Source: Umbelopsis ramanniana AG (Eukaryota > Mucoromycota > Umbelopsidomycetes > Umbelopsidales > Umbelopsidaceae). Taken from it: a DNA stretch of 64,000 nucleotides. The stretch covers positions 113,239-177,238 of the forward strand of contig NW_026252139.1 in the NCBI RefSeq assembly GCF_025399195.1, read 5' to 3'. The notes below the pieces were generated by a model. It was given only the letters and a program-made list of their open reading frames with translations, was not told the DNA's origin and did not search any database. Both the position numbers and the translations under genes were made by a program. Positions 35,943 through 48,410 of the stretch are shown here, in pieces (the stretch's first letter is position 1; each line of letters opens with the position of its first letter).

Positions 35943-37501
35943 GTTAGATACCAAGACGAGTAGATAAGATTGGGTCCGTAATTTAGAAACCAAATACTCG
36001 GAATTTTGAAATCTACTGCCAAGCTTACAAAAGCTTTTTACATCATAAAATTTACCCTGATATACCTCGATTCTATTTGTTAAACTTGGTCTTAATGTCT
36101 TTGTTACTTCATCTGCCGTTTCCTTTACAGCAATATTGACTATTGAATTCAGTGAATGTTTCAAAATCTTTACAGTACAAAGCTCGCTCTGCTACCTTCG
36201 GAACGCAAGACAGAACTATGACATATGACTTGTTGAATGGATCGATTCAGCCCACTCCAGTTTGTACAGCTCCCAAGTTATTTTAACTCGATTTCCCTAA
36301 CAGAAGATAAACTTTGCCACATTCTCGATGGACTCTTTTTTCTTTCTATACTGCAAAGGAGTACACAATTAGATTTACTGAGAGTAGCTTACAATTTTGG
36401 AGAATACTTTAGCATAAAAAAATATAGTCCAAGGATTTGCAAATTTAAATCGTGGTTACAGTTTGTGTAATAAGACGGCGCAGGTGCGATCTGAGCCGTT
36501 CACATTTACCAGTCCGATCGAAGGAACTCCAATATCTATAGCGGGCTTCTGGCCATACAATGCTCTATGCTGCAGTCCAACCTTTCTTTGCATACCGTAA
36601 TATTTTCTCTCGTACAGAGAAGCTAACTTTGTATTCCATTCCATTCTTCGGAGTCTTGGGGTTTTATATTGAAAATATGGATTATATTCTTCATCACAAA
36701 AATGGACGCGGTTTGGAGTATCATGAGGCAAGTAACGTGCTTTTGCTGACCGCAAACATAGTGCAAGAGACTCTAAGAAGCAATTAATTTAAAGCATAAT
36801 AGAATCATCTAGTAGCATGGCTACTTTTAAGCCCACACCACCCAATGGCTGAGACCTCTGTATTTTCTGACTATCGTATGGCATTGAATCTTGATTGAAT
36901 CGATCTTCTATTGTGCATGTTGAAGAATAGCTTGATATACCGTAAGGTCAACCCCTATCTTCACATGGCACGAATTTTATATAAATCGATTCTGGTAGGT
37001 AGAAATGAGGGGTGATCAAAGCTCGCTGATATATATTTTATCAGGCCTTGACTTTGCTGTGTAGGCTATTTAAAAATCTTAATGCATAATTTTTTTTTCT
37101 AGCGCTAGGCAGAAACTGATTTAAAACTTATTTTTCTTCTCTCTCTACGTTTCGAAAAGATACTCTTCAGCTTCACACCTTACCTTTCTTTCTTTTTTGG
37201 CTGTTCACGAGAGCACCCAATCTCCACATTGTGCCATGTACGTACTCCCAGTTTCCGGATTATTCAACTTCCCAATTGGTGAGTTAAGGTTGGACAAGCA
37301 TGCACGATAAAAATTGAACCGTGTGTGCGAAATGCATATGCGTTACCGTTTTCCCCGCCTTTCCAATTATATGAGAACACAACCACGCATTCCATCCTGC
37401 TGCTACCTACATCAACGAACGTTCAGAAGACTTGGGTGCGTGTTCTATATAAATTGAGCAGCATTTCAATCACCTGCCGTTAGAAGACAAAGCAAGCCAC
37501 T
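35943..37501. other. Intergenic upstream of first lipase; possible coding relic
   Basis: About 1.56 kb. At 36456-36787 both strands have long open frames: plus 36560-36787 (75 codons, from ATG) and minus 36755-36456 (about 99 codons, no ATG start). The minus peptide looks protein-like (DEEYNPYFQYKTPRLRRMEW), so an old coding relic is possible. I cannot identify it. The rest is AT-rich. Confidence 0.35.
37446..37453 (+). promoter_or_regulatory. TATA box of first lipase gene
   Basis: TATATAAA, 49 bases upstream of the ATG at 37502. Confidence 0.55.
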
Positions 37502-39132
37502 ATGAAGTTAACATATGCAACTGCCGCCTGTTTACTGCTTATTGCCACCTGGATGCCAATGGCCATATCAGCTCCAGCTCTTGCGAAAGGGTCAAAAAAA
37601 ACAAAATCCTCTGATACAAGTCGCTTTAGTCTACCATCACCTCTCCCAGAGGCCGATAAAGGAGCAGAAAAGTCTAATATTGATCATAATGGACCTCTTC
37701 CTAAAAATGTCACAACAAAATATGGAATGGCTATGAATGCTACCTCTGGTCCTAAAGTATCAAATGCTCCATTGACGCTAGCTTCTGGCTCGCAGTCAGC
37801 CGTATCAGTAGAAAGCCTTGAGTTCTACACATCATTGGCCGCCGCTACCTATTGTGGGGACGTCCAAAATAACAATTGGACATGCAAGCAGTGTAAGAAG
37901 GTTCCCGACGGAAAATTGGTGCTGTCATTTGATACTCCAAATTATGATACTGTAGGCTACATTCTGCAGAGTGACTCCAAAAAGGCAATATATATAGCTT
38001 TCAGAGGTACTAATATTTGCTATTATGTGTACGTCGGTGTCAACTTATTGATCTGTACTTCTGCAGGAACCAACTCTATTGAAAGCACCATAGCTGACAT
38101 AAAATTCGTCTTGACACCCTATCCACCCGTCTCTGGGGCTAAGATACATCTTGGTACGTCAGCATGAATAGCATTAACAAAAGGTACGTTACTTATTGAC
38201 ATTTTGTAACATTTAGGTTTCCTGCAAAGTTTTCAAGAATCCAAAGACATTATTTACTCCCATGTCACGCAGCTGATGAATGCACATCCTGATTATACAT
38301 TCTACGTTGTTGGGTAATTTGCGATTGAATTATGATGATGCTGCTAGAAAGCTCCACTCATTATATACTCACCATTGTGCCTCTTAGACACTCCCTAGGA
38401 GGAGCACTTGCCGTCTTGGAAGCATTGGACCTATATCAACGAGATGTGAGGTTCACACCAAACAATCTCCAAGTGTACACCTTTGGTAAGAAACAAAATT
38501 TTCTTGAAAAGCTCCCATGCTTGTAAAAGGATGTATACAACTATGGCTGATATGATCTCTGATATTACAGGCGAGCCTCGTATCGGTAACCCAACATTTG
38601 CATACTATGCAACTGGTACTGGTATACAGGTCAAGCGTGTTGTTCATGAGCGGGACAGTGAGTTGATTTTCGCGGTTTATTCTACGGCTTCCAATACCTT
38701 TATCAAGCGCATTAATTTCTTTATTCCTATTCAGTTGTTCCACACTTGCCTCCTGAGTTGCTGGGATACCTTGTAAGTACTTAGATGCTACTGGCTCTCA
38801 GGCAGTGTATAACAAAAACCAAACATTCTAACGCTTTATCCAGCACGAGGGCAGCGAGTATTGGATAACAGACGATCGATATGACATTGGTAAGCATAAA
38901 TTAGTGCGCTTGAGCCAATTAATTCCTTCTCACCTTGTGTGTTTTATTGCATTTAGCTGTATGTAATGGCGTTTTGGACTCGGGTAGCTGTTCCAACTCA
39001 ATCGTTCCTTTTACGTCCATATTGGACCATTTAAGGTACCTTTACTGTTGATCACATAATAATTGTCCTCAGACCTACATACTCACCATTTCTTCCAGTT
39101 ACTTTGGAATCAACACTGGCCTTTGTCTTTAA
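37502..39132 (+). CDS. Secreted class 3 lipase, Rhizopus/Rhizomucor type (copy 1)
   Basis: An extracellular triacylglycerol lipase precursor. The signal peptide is MKLTYATAACLLLIATWMP to about ISA. A basic and Ser-rich propeptide follows, including NGPLPKNVTTKYGM. The mature domain starts near SLEFYTSLAAATYCGD. Nine exons join in phase: 37502-38006, 38067-38157, 38217-38313, 38388-38485, 38571-38657, 38735-38772, 38844-38889, 38957-39035 and 39099-39132. Catalytic features are the oxyanion-hole segment FRGTNS, the nucleophile elbow GHSLGGA, the aspartate in the ERDIVPHLPP region and the histidine in LDHLSYFGINTGLCL. The lid segment (SIESTIADIKF) lacks the Trp found in Rhizomucor lipase. A close paralogue follows 1.8 kb downstream with the same exon layout. 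Confidence 0.93.
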
Positions 39133-40903
39133 GTGGCCGTTTAGACGACATAGTGGTAACATATCAAATGACTTATTCAGAAATCTCGTTCTATGCTGGT
39201 CTATGAACTCTTATTTTTCATCTTCTGTTCAAGTATCGTATCAATATATCATTTAGGAGTTTTCTACTTCACACACTCGTTCCCACCATCATTTGAAAGT
39301 CGCATGTCCTGCTTGGAAGTCTCCACTTTTTTTAAAGTTGTTGTTACACTACCGTATATTCGCCTTTTGATCGTAATTAAAAGACTTCGATGTATCCCCA
39401 GGTTGGACAACACTATAACGGGTTACTTGTTGGTAGACATTATTAGTAGGCAGGCTTGATCTGTGACGGCATGTGTAATCTTCCCATATGCTGTCCCACT
39501 GACGCTGAGGTTACAGGCTTATTTTCTAATCATGCAATCAGACAACTTGAGAGATTGATACTCACGCATAGATGATCACCAAGATACGTGTATATTAAGA
39601 GGTCCAATACGGTAGAGTCAACAAGGTACTCACTGCGTAATTACGATTTTTCATCTAATCGAGATTGTTACCTATGTGTTACATGTGCAATCTTTGCTGC
39701 CACAACCAACCCAGATCTTCTCAGCCTATTATACCGTCCACTACGGCGAAAATCTTCCCAGTGTGCCTTTTCGACCAATTGCCTAAGGCACATTTCAAAT
39801 ACTCAGGTACACGTAATTTGGTTCTAATGCCAAAATGCTCATCTACATACTGCTAATTGGCTCAAACACATACGTATCACATACTATGATACCTCATGAC
39901 CGTCTCTCACTGGCATATTTGTCGTTACAATAGGTATAACTTCTTACTGATGAAAATGTTTGGCAGTAAACCGGCGTCTCGATCTTACAACATTGGCATG
40001 CGACTTTTCACATTTTGTCATGACACCAAAAAGTCTCTTACGGCAACGCCGAATTTTACAAAATTGGTAGCATTTGCTTGAACCGTGGATTAGCGAACCA
40101 CGGTTACTTCATTACCGTCCCCAGTGACCAAGCTCTCTGGGCCGGCGGGACATGTGGCTCGTAATTAAATATTTTGTTCAACCATTTCCTTATTCGTGGT
40201 ACTCAAAAGCTACGATTGTACACACATGGTGGTGGCACATACATGCATACCCTGCCTGACTAGGTGTTTTCAACAAACATGGGATCAATGAAAATCTGGT
40301 TCCATTTTAGCGATATTGGCCCGCATATACCACCCAGCTTGAAAGTTGTATATACTTCAGAAAAATTGCTATCCTCAAACCTCTCGTTTTTTGAATTTTA
40401 AAGTCAATCCCCGTTACTTCAGTACAGCACTCCAGCTGCAGCTCACAGCATCTCCTTTCCGCAGTTTCCACATTGTACCGCTCTCTGCTCAATTGCGGCG
40501 CTTTGATCATTTCCTTTCCGAGACCGTAGCCAGTGCTCTATACGACGACGGGAAAACGTTACAGGATGATATTTCCTTTCTAGAAGCATCCTGTGACGCT
40601 CTTCTCCACAGTAGGAAAGGTGCAACACTATACTGGGTATGTCAAGTGATCCTTTAATTTTAATATATCGTCAAACCGCGAACTGAGAAAACCCGTTGTT
40701 AGGGAAACATTCATTGTGTGCGAATTGCATGTGTGGAGGGTAATTCAAATGGCTTTGTTGATTAGGTAAATGCATTTCGTGATACAATGGCCCTCGTTTC
40801 CGGATCGTAAAAATCATAATGCATAAATACAATCGCATTTAGAACCATGCTTTAACATTTCAAGAAGTCTTTTCCAGGACCACAAATTTAAAACTCACTG
40901 ATC
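39133..40903. other. Spacer between tandem lipases
   Basis: About 1.77 kb without a supported gene. It contains an 8-bp-stem hairpin at 40081-40105 (AACCGTGG, 9-base loop, CCACGGTT). Frames of 60 to 100 codons have no motifs and do not resemble lipase, so no third lipase relic was seen. Confidence 0.4.
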
Positions 40904-42555
40904 ATGAAAATTCAAGCTGCTTGCTCTCTCCTCTTGGTAGTGGCAAGTTTCCTGCCCAGTGTGATGGCCATCCCCATCGGTGACAAGCCTCAAGTAATGC
41001 CTAGGGACAAGAGGGCAACTACTGCTTCCATTCCTTATGACTTGAACTCTGAGTCAAATGCTGTGGCTAAGAACGGACCTCTACCTGCCGGTGTTCCCAC
41101 TAAGGGTGGATTTTCGCTGAACTCCACATATCATACTGGATCTGCCAAAACTCTTGCTAGCGTTGTAAGCGCAGATGCTACTTTTACCGGAACTTCCTCC
41201 ACCGTACATGATCTTGAATTCTATACACAATTAGCTGCCAATGCTTACTGTTCAGCCGTTCAAGCTGATGCATGGACCTGTGCTCATTGCAACGTTGTCT
41301 CAGATGGAAAATTGGTTACCATTTTTAAGACTCCAAACACTGATAACGTTGGTTACATTCTCCAGAGTGATTCCAAGAAGGCTATTTACATTGTGTTCAG
41401 AGGTAAGCATTATGTTTCGTACACTTGATACCGAGGCTCACCTTGAAAATTGTCTAAATGCTTAACGTCGTTACATTCCATTCGGCCACTCCTTTAATAA
41501 GGCTCCAATTCTCTCCAGAACTGGGTTGATAACCTAGAGTTTGTATATACCAGCTATGCTCCTGTATCTGGTGCTGAGGTTCATGATGGTGAGTTTGATG
41601 TATCCATGCCATGATATATAGTGCATACATTATCATAACATATCCTTTATAGGTTTCTATGCTACCTTCAAGGAGGCTTCCTCTCTCATCTATACCAGCG
41701 CCTCTGCTTTGATGACATCTAATCCGACTTATAAGTTCTATGTTGTTGGGTATGTTCGATTTATTCCATCTTACGTCTCTAGCTGCCATTTTGATATGTT
41801 TGCTAATTGCATGAAAATTTAGTCATTCGCTTGGTGGTGCTTTGGCTATTCTTGAAGCCCTCGACCTTTACCAAAGAGATAAGCGCTTCACGACCAGTAA
41901 CCTTGCAGTCTATACATTTGGTATGAATTGTATTCGTTACATACAGTTACAGTGTATGTGCTAAATTATTCTTCTATGTTAAAGGTGAACCTCGTGTTGG
42001 CAACCCGACCTTTGCGACCTACGCCAGTGGAACTGGTTTGAACATCAAGCGTACAGTCAACCAGAACGATAGTAAGTTAACGCTCAATGACATCGTGTTG
42101 CACCAGCGCCTACATACTAAATGGTCACCTTCAGTTGTTCCTCATCTACCTCCTGAAGATTTTGGTTTCTTGGTATGCTCGGCGAGTTGATTGTTAACTG
42201 ACGAAAATGTTGACTTTTTTCTAACACTGCTTTTGATGCTGTAATAGCACGAGGGTAATGAGTATTGGATTACAGATTCTTCGAATGATATTTGTAAGTA
42301 AAAAGAAATATACAGACGTTCATTTTGATTCATGATAGCTAACCAGAAGTTTTTTTATCTCTGCGCTGCTACTTAGCCGAATGTACAACTCCTTTGGATT
42401 CTCCTAATTGCTCTGACTCGACTGTGCCATTCACTTCGATCACGGCTCATCTTTCGTGAGTGACAGAATTTCATGGGATGATGATGTTTCTTGACTAATC
42501 TTGTTTTATGTGTCATTTTAGATACTTTGGAATCAACACTGGTAGTTGTCTTTAA
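40904..42555 (+). CDS. Secreted class 3 lipase, Rhizopus/Rhizomucor type (copy 2)
   Basis: Paralogue of the upstream lipase. The signal peptide is MKIQAACSLLLVVASFLPSV then MA. The propeptide has a dibasic site in PRDKRATT (possible Kex2-type cleavage) and KNGPLPAGVPTKGG. Nine exons: 40904-41402, 41502-41588, 41653-41749, 41823-41920, 41985-42071, 42135-42172, 42248-42293, 42377-42455 and 42522-42555. The second exon must start at 41502 to give FRGSNSLQNWVDNLEF, which restores the conserved lid and includes the lid Trp. Other motifs are GHSLGGA, the aspartate in NDIVPHLPPED, and the histidine in ITAHLSYFGINTGSCL, where the usual Asp before His is Ala. All splice phases equal those of copy 1, showing descent by tandem duplication. 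Confidence 0.93.
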
Positions 42556-43758
42556 ATGAGACGAACAGGAGGTATCAGCATGCTTTACGTACTTGCCGGC
42601 CATAGCACAGAAGCTTTATATTAAATATATCAATAAAAAGTCATCAAAATCGAGTGGTGTACTTTAATGCTCTGTACTAAGATGTGTCAACCTGTGGCTA
42701 TAATATCTATTAACCAAGAAACTTGGAAAAAAGTAAATTTATCAAAGTGATGGAGAAAAAGAAAAAAAGACATAAACTATAAAATAAAAATCCTAGATTA
42801 AATAAAAAAAATTTTTTTTTAATACCGATGATGCATTGATGCGCATTAGCATTTTTATAGATTGATAATTATTATGGGTGTATGATGGGTATGGAGTGAT
42901 GGGCTAAACTGTACTTCGATTGCGACGGTCACAGCATGTTAAACATTGTTGTTTGCAAGGTGTGCAGAGCGGTAGCTATAGTCAGAGTATTACAGCGCAC
43001 GTTATACGATTTCAAAGCAGGGTACGTTTGAATCTTGCTTGACAGCGCACATGATCAAAGATGGTTGACCGCATTATTCATTTGGCCGAGTATGTCGGAT
43101 GCGTACAACTTTAAAAGATCAAGTCTACGTAGATGTGATCTAACGTCATGATGGGGCAGGTTTAACAGGTACCTTGGGCGAGTATATACGTAGAGGGAAC
43201 TTACCCAATGGCGGCACAGATGCGCCTGCGCAAGTCTCTTCTTTGTAGTTTAAGAATATGCGTTGGCAATAGGTAGTAAGCTATGAGGTGGAGGATAAAT
43301 CAATGGTGCTGAGACTTTTTATGGTAGTTGGATGGTTCGCTCTTTATTTTCACAGTAGGGGTTGAATAATATTCGCTTGGAGCTTCGCCATTTCCACGTA
43401 TGCTCCATATTATTTTTGTTTAAATATAAATAAGTGCCATGTTTTCATTTGGTTAAGATCGGCAAGTTGCACCCCCCTTTCTGTTCATTTTTTGTGTCTT
43501 ATAGCAGAGAGAACATGGCCGTCGTCAGGTTAGTATTTTGGGATCGACATCGGAGTCTCAAAAATGAAAAAGGCGATTGTACGGTTCAAAAAGATAGTTT
43601 CTTGGCTAAAACAAAAAGTATCAAAGGAAATTGTTAATATAAAACAGCTGGCAAAATTTGAAATAATTAGCTCTATAATCCAATGAGTAAATTGGCTTCT
43701 AAATTCAACGAGTTGCACGTTTGCGTAAAATTACCATAAAGTTACTAAACAGCAAGAA
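42556..43758. other. Intergenic, AT-rich
   Basis: About 1.2 kb. Long A/T runs lie near 42770-42830. No supported gene. Confidence 0.45.
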
Positions 43759-43831
43759 GCTCGCTTAGCTTAGTTGGTAGAGCGTGGTGCTAATAACGCC
43801 AAGGTCACAGGTTCGATCCCTGTAGTGAGCA
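43759..43831 (+). tRNA. tRNA-Ile, anticodon AAU (no intron)
   Basis: The 73-base cloverleaf is complete. The acceptor arm GCTCGCT pairs with AGTGAGC. The D-arm is TAGC..GAGC with loop TTAGTTGGTA. The anticodon stem TGGTG/CGCCA encloses loop CTAATAA, giving anticodon AAT. The T-arm is ACAGG-TTCGATC-CCTGT and the discriminator base is A. The internal A and B boxes fit the RNA polymerase III consensus. No CCA is encoded, as expected in a eukaryote. Confidence 0.95.
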
Positions 43832-43835
43832 TATC

Positions 43836-43841
43836 TTTTTT
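43836..43841 (+). terminator. RNA polymerase III terminator (T6) of tRNA-Ile
   Basis: A run of six T starts five bases after the tRNA 3' end. Confidence 0.7.
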
Positions 43842-44140
43842 ATTTTTAAAAATCTTAAAAAGAATTTTTTTTACCTCTAAGTTCCTTTAGGCGGACTAGC
43901 AGCTCAAAGTTTTTTTTTTTTTTCAATGCACTCCCCGTACAAGGCATATCGAGTCTCGGCTTGCCCTGCCACCAAAGTACAGAAACATACTTATTCATTG
44001 GTCCTTTCAGCACAGTTCATACTACGGGAAGGCTATCCTCGATAATGGTACTGCATTTTCTCTTTTTAATTCGTTCACTTATTTATAAAATCAAAGTACA
44101 ATACCGGTAGATCATGCGAATACAAAGGTTGACAAAATGT
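43842..44140. other. Intergenic between tRNA and CDS1
   Basis: About 300 bases, with several T runs. Probably the 3' flank of the minus-strand gene. Confidence 0.45.
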
Positions 44141-45993
44141 TTAGTCTTTTCGTAACAGTGTTTCCACTCCACAACGAGCAACTGCTTTCGCGTCCAGTAC
44201 GGCTTGATTGACTAGGTATGTTTGAAGTCGTTCAATAAGCTCCAACTGCTCGGCAATCGACAAGCTATTAATGGTGGTAGCAAGAACGGTACCAACGGAC
44301 ATGTTGTACGTCTGGGGAAGGAAATTAGTCAACGCACTATGATTTGTGATCTCGCATAATGCTCTCACATACCTTGATGAAGCTTTGATAATAGATGGAT
44401 GAAAAGACACCCATGAGGAATTGGCAGTCCATGCGATCCGTCATACCGCCATGTCCAGGTATAGAATCACCGAAATCCTTAATATTGAATGCTCTTTTAA
44501 CACCACTTGCAAAGAAGCCTCCGAAAGGAGCAATTAAAGAAGCAAAGCATGCCATCACCAAAGCATGAAGTTGAACAGGGGCGATCCACACTTGTTGAAT
44601 ATCTTGGCGTGTCTGTCCAAATGTACCAGTTAGCTATAATGAAACTCGGTGGGATGGGAATAAAATCGAGTATACTAACCAATACGTGAGCGATGGTAAT
44701 CCACATAGGAGGGAGTTGCCAGGGAACGGAAGTGAAGACGGGATTTTTGGGTTCACAAGTGACATTAGACCAAGCGGTGACACCGAGATCCTACGATGTT
44801 GGTAGAACTTGTCAGCAAAAATCGCCAAACAAAATCCTTTCCTCATACATAAAGCATTTTACCTTAACAGGGCAAATCATATAGTCGAACTGCATCAATA
44901 GAGTTGTCCACTAAATGAATTGAGATAAGGTTTAGAAGACGAACATGGAGTTGAAAGAGTTGGGTTATCTACAGGTAAATGTAAGCTTACCAAGAAACCA
45001 AAAATCAAAGTACAAATCCATGCACCAACGAATCCTTCCACTGTCTTCTTAGGGCTCAACTGGATAAGTTGAGTCTTGCCCCAGAAGAAGCCACAGATGT
45101 ATGCGAAGATGTCGTTGCAAATTACGAGAGAGGTTGGCAAGACGAACCTGTCACAAAAGGAGACACGTGAGTTCACAGGCACAAGACTTTTTCGTGTTGT
45201 TTTACTCGCACGGTAGTCAGCTTACCATATCATGCCTTCCAAAATATTGTTGACGATGAAGTGACTTTGAACGACGACGAGTAACAGCGCCATGTGGGTC
45301 CAGCAAAACTGGGTAAACTGGAACTTGTATTGCCCCTTCTTCAAATTGGCTACAAAGAACACAAACCCTATATGGAAAAACAAACGAGAATGAGTTAAGT
45401 ACAATAACTTACGTATCTTTCTTCAGAAACGAATGAAACTCACCAATAACATAGAGAACGAAACTAATGAATCGGTGATGGGTTGCAAACGGGAGTAAGA
45501 AAGCATCAACCATGACAATTTGCTTGAAGTAGTGCATAATAGACTCTCCATATAAAAAGTAGTTTGTTGATATAAGGAAGTACCTGAAGTTGGCCAAAGT
45601 GTTAGAAAATCTCGGCATATACTGTTGTCTCCTATTCGCCTTTCCTCGTGTCCCGGTTGCCTTACCAGCTCATGGTCTTAAACCATCTAACATTCCTTGC
45701 CTTGGCAGGAACTTGTGCGATTTGAATAATCTCTCTATAGACAAGGGTTTGGATAGCTTCGACCATGACGATGACCCAGACATGTCCGGACGCCAGAATG
45801 AAAAAGAAGGAACCAATCATTATGAGTGTGGTAATGGTTCGGATCCACCAGTTCTTCCACTTCTTATTGGAGGGTTCAGCAGCCAGGAGAATGGTTTGCT
45901 TCAGGCTATCCTTGTCTTCTTCGGTTCCTGCCGCTTTGTGATTTGAGTGGACCGCCATTTCGGTCTTTTTCGCAGATCGTCGCTTCAAAGGCA
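44141..45993 (-). CDS. CDS1: Phosphatidate cytidylyltransferase (CDP-diacylglycerol synthase)
   Basis: An integral ER membrane enzyme making CDP-diacylglycerol from phosphatidic acid and CTP, the precursor of phosphatidylinositol and other phospholipids. The start is taken at [20 protein letters not shown] (45993); the internal Met at 45957 is an alternative. Exon 1 carries [20 protein letters not shown] and the first membrane segments. Later exons give [76 protein letters not shown]-like and [13 protein letters not shown]. The family signature reads [20 protein letters not shown] followed by [10 protein letters not shown]. The stop is at 44141. Length and segment order match yeast Cds1. The downstream tRNA is on the other strand. 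Confidence 0.93.
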
Positions 45994-47944
45994 TAAAGGA
46001 TTCAACGGAAAGGAGATATAGAAATTTGCAAGGACCATTCAACCATTTTTGGCAACTGGTCATTGGTGACGTACACCAATTTTCAAGCATCATTTGCCAG
46101 TAAAATTGACAAAATGGCCCAAATTTTTTTTTTTGTTCAAAAAATTGCCCAACATTAGCGGCGTGCCACTGGTAATTTTTTGTCGATACCGTGCCATCCA
46201 GCTATCCACCTTATCTTTGGAATAGCGGAAGTGAGCAGACATCATTGAGTGACTAATCCTCAAATCAAAAGCAGCGATTAGACGCGTTCGTAAAACTTTT
46301 ACTGAGTTCGCATGTCAGGTTTGAAGATTCGGAATGGGATCCCAAGCTGGACTTCCATTTGTCTATATTCGTTTGCGGGTGTATTGGCAGTTAGGTAGCA
46401 GCCCGGTTTTTTTTTTTTTTTTTTTTGGTAAAATTACGGATGGACAACCAACAATTTTATTGTTAGTATCAGCAAGGTGAACCGGTGATATTATCACCGT
46501 TCGCCAGTCTCCCGCATTACATTTTACGATCGGCATTATTTTTGTTTCAAAAAGCTGTTGATCGACATTCGGTGTACTGGACGCTGGCTGAGGCACGGTT
46601 GTTGGATGTGCTTGTTGATGTAACGGTGTAATGTCCTGCTTTCATGGTTGTTCAACGATCTTTGAACCATGCCGATAACATGGATAAATACTTTTCTGTA
46701 AATCTTACCACTGTTGTCGCATTTCGATGAAAACGTTTTAAAAAGTGTATCCATTTGGTCTCGAGATGCAGCCATTAGGGGGCAAAACCAACAAAGAGGT
46801 ACATCTGGATGACGACAACATAAATCTGCGTCGTTCATCGCTTTGAAAATGTCTACTTAATAAGCAATTTGGGAACTTTGATATATTAGAAAAAGAAAAG
46901 ACAAACCGCACTAACTTCACTAACTTCACTTTACTCTCATGTTGTAAGAATATTCCCTGGTCTCAATGAGGCTTATAGCGGCTGTAGGAGGAATCAATAG
47001 AATTGAGTGTTTCCAGACGACGAGCAAGGACGTTCCAGAGCAACCAGAAAATAAAGTAGCCTCTTTTTTTAGCTGGGGTGTCCGGCCTTGCACATTGTTC
47101 ATCATTGCCTCAGTAGGTAAAATGTGGCTACCGCAAAAAACGGGATCGGTTTGGTGCCCGCCAAGCTGCAAACAATCGATCGGCCCTGCAGCTGCCAAAA
47201 AGATTGCAAAAGTCTTTCGTGAGGTATGAAAGATCTAGCTGGTCCTTTGCTAGCTTTTTGAAAGAATTATCGTACGACAGTTTAACCCAATGTCATCCGT
47301 GCTGCGATTCTCGATTTGGCGAGTTATGCTGCCTGTCCTATTTACTTGGCTTATTCATCTGTTACTGGATTGATTACTAACATGAACAGAACATCGCAAT
47401 AGCCTACTCTTTGTACAAGTAATCCAGGGGACTGGGATCATGCGTCTGAGACTTTATCAGGTCCGTATCCTATTGAAGTAACGTTCCGTTCATATTTTAT
47501 CATCGTCAACAAGATAATATCAGTCCGATGTAACAGCAACCAGAAATTTTAATTGTATATTTTCTATGCTTATTGGGAGTCTGATGACGAATACTTTAAA
47601 AGACTTAGCCATGTATTGACCCACATTTACTTTATTCTACGCCGTTCGGCATCATAGATTGGTCACTAATTAGCGAAAAGAGGAAGTTAGAACAATCGAA
47701 AGAAAAATAAAACATGTATATCATGACGATATAATAAAAACCCGGTGGCGCGACCTCTACTAGCGAACCTTATCTCTTTAAAATGGGAAATCTGTGCCAG
47801 GCAACTCTCTCGGCCATGGTCGGTGCTTCAGGCGTATGGAATTTCAAGGCACTCGAAAGCACTCGCAGAGGATTGACAGTCACGGCTAGGCAATAAACGG
47901 CCAGTTTTTGGAGTATTGGAATTCAAGCTCCATTCAACGTCCTA
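45994..47944. other. Intergenic region with poly-T tract
   Basis: About 1.95 kb between divergent CDS1 and PKR1-type genes. It has a poly-T run of about 22 bases near 46407-46428 and the palindrome listed separately. An 87-codon plus frame at 46966-47229 and its opposite-strand frame have no motif, so neither is called. Confidence 0.4.
46483..46499. repeat. Perfect 17-base palindrome
   Basis: CGGTGATA-T-TATCACCG. Two perfect 8-base arms around one central base. It could be a binding site for a dimeric factor or part of an element end. Function unknown. Confidence 0.6.
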
Positions 47945-48410
47945 ATGTCAGAGCCAACTGCACAAATTCAAGACGATAGGTTGGTTGTATTACTTCTGTG
48001 CGAAACGCCAACTGAATGCTCACATGCCGCGATTACTTCTCGTGTTTGTCCATTTCCAGTCGGAAAGATGGCCTTGTCAACGACATCATAGAATCTATAA
48101 TGACTCCAGGTTACACTCCAAATAGCGTCATACAATTAATGTACAAAGCGTTTTATGCATTGTTCTTTACATTGTTTTTGTTGCTGCTTGGAACAAATGG
48201 CAATTTGCATGTTTTGGCGCTCTTGATAATTTCAATTTGCCTGTTCCTGTCGGTTCGCTGGTGAGAATTGCCAAATATGATAATTATGACTACAAAATAG
48301 CTCTACTGACATATTACGCTGGGAACAGGTTCATCAATGAGATGGAGACGATGAAAATAGCTGAGGCGAAGGATAAAAGCGACCAGACGAAATCTGGAAA
48401 AGTGGAGTGA
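47945..48410 (+). CDS. PKR1: V-ATPase assembly factor, Pkr1-like
   Basis: A small ER membrane protein of the Pkr1 family, needed in yeast for assembly of the V-ATPase membrane sector. Three exons (47945-47979, 48060-48260, 48329-48410) give about 105 residues. After MSEPTAQIQDDSRKDGLVND come the family features IMTPGYTPNSVIQLM, the hydrophobic hairpin of two membrane helices (FYALFFTLFLLLLGTNGNLH and LALLIISICLFLSV), then RWFINEMETMK and a charged tail (DKSDQTKSGKVE). The T-N-G-N-(L/I)-H turn and W-F-I-N-E motif are diagnostic. Both introns fall inside codons and keep phase. Confidence 0.88.

Noticed and set aside
41403-41525. A frame break in the second lipase if the acceptor at CTCCAG|AACTGG is used.
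   Set aside because: The acceptor AATAAG at 41500-41501 restores phase and the conserved FRGSNSLQNW segment, so the gene is intact.
46966-47229. An 87-codon plus frame with an overlapping minus frame.
   Set aside because: No motif, no splice context and similar openness on both strands, so chance is the simplest explanation.
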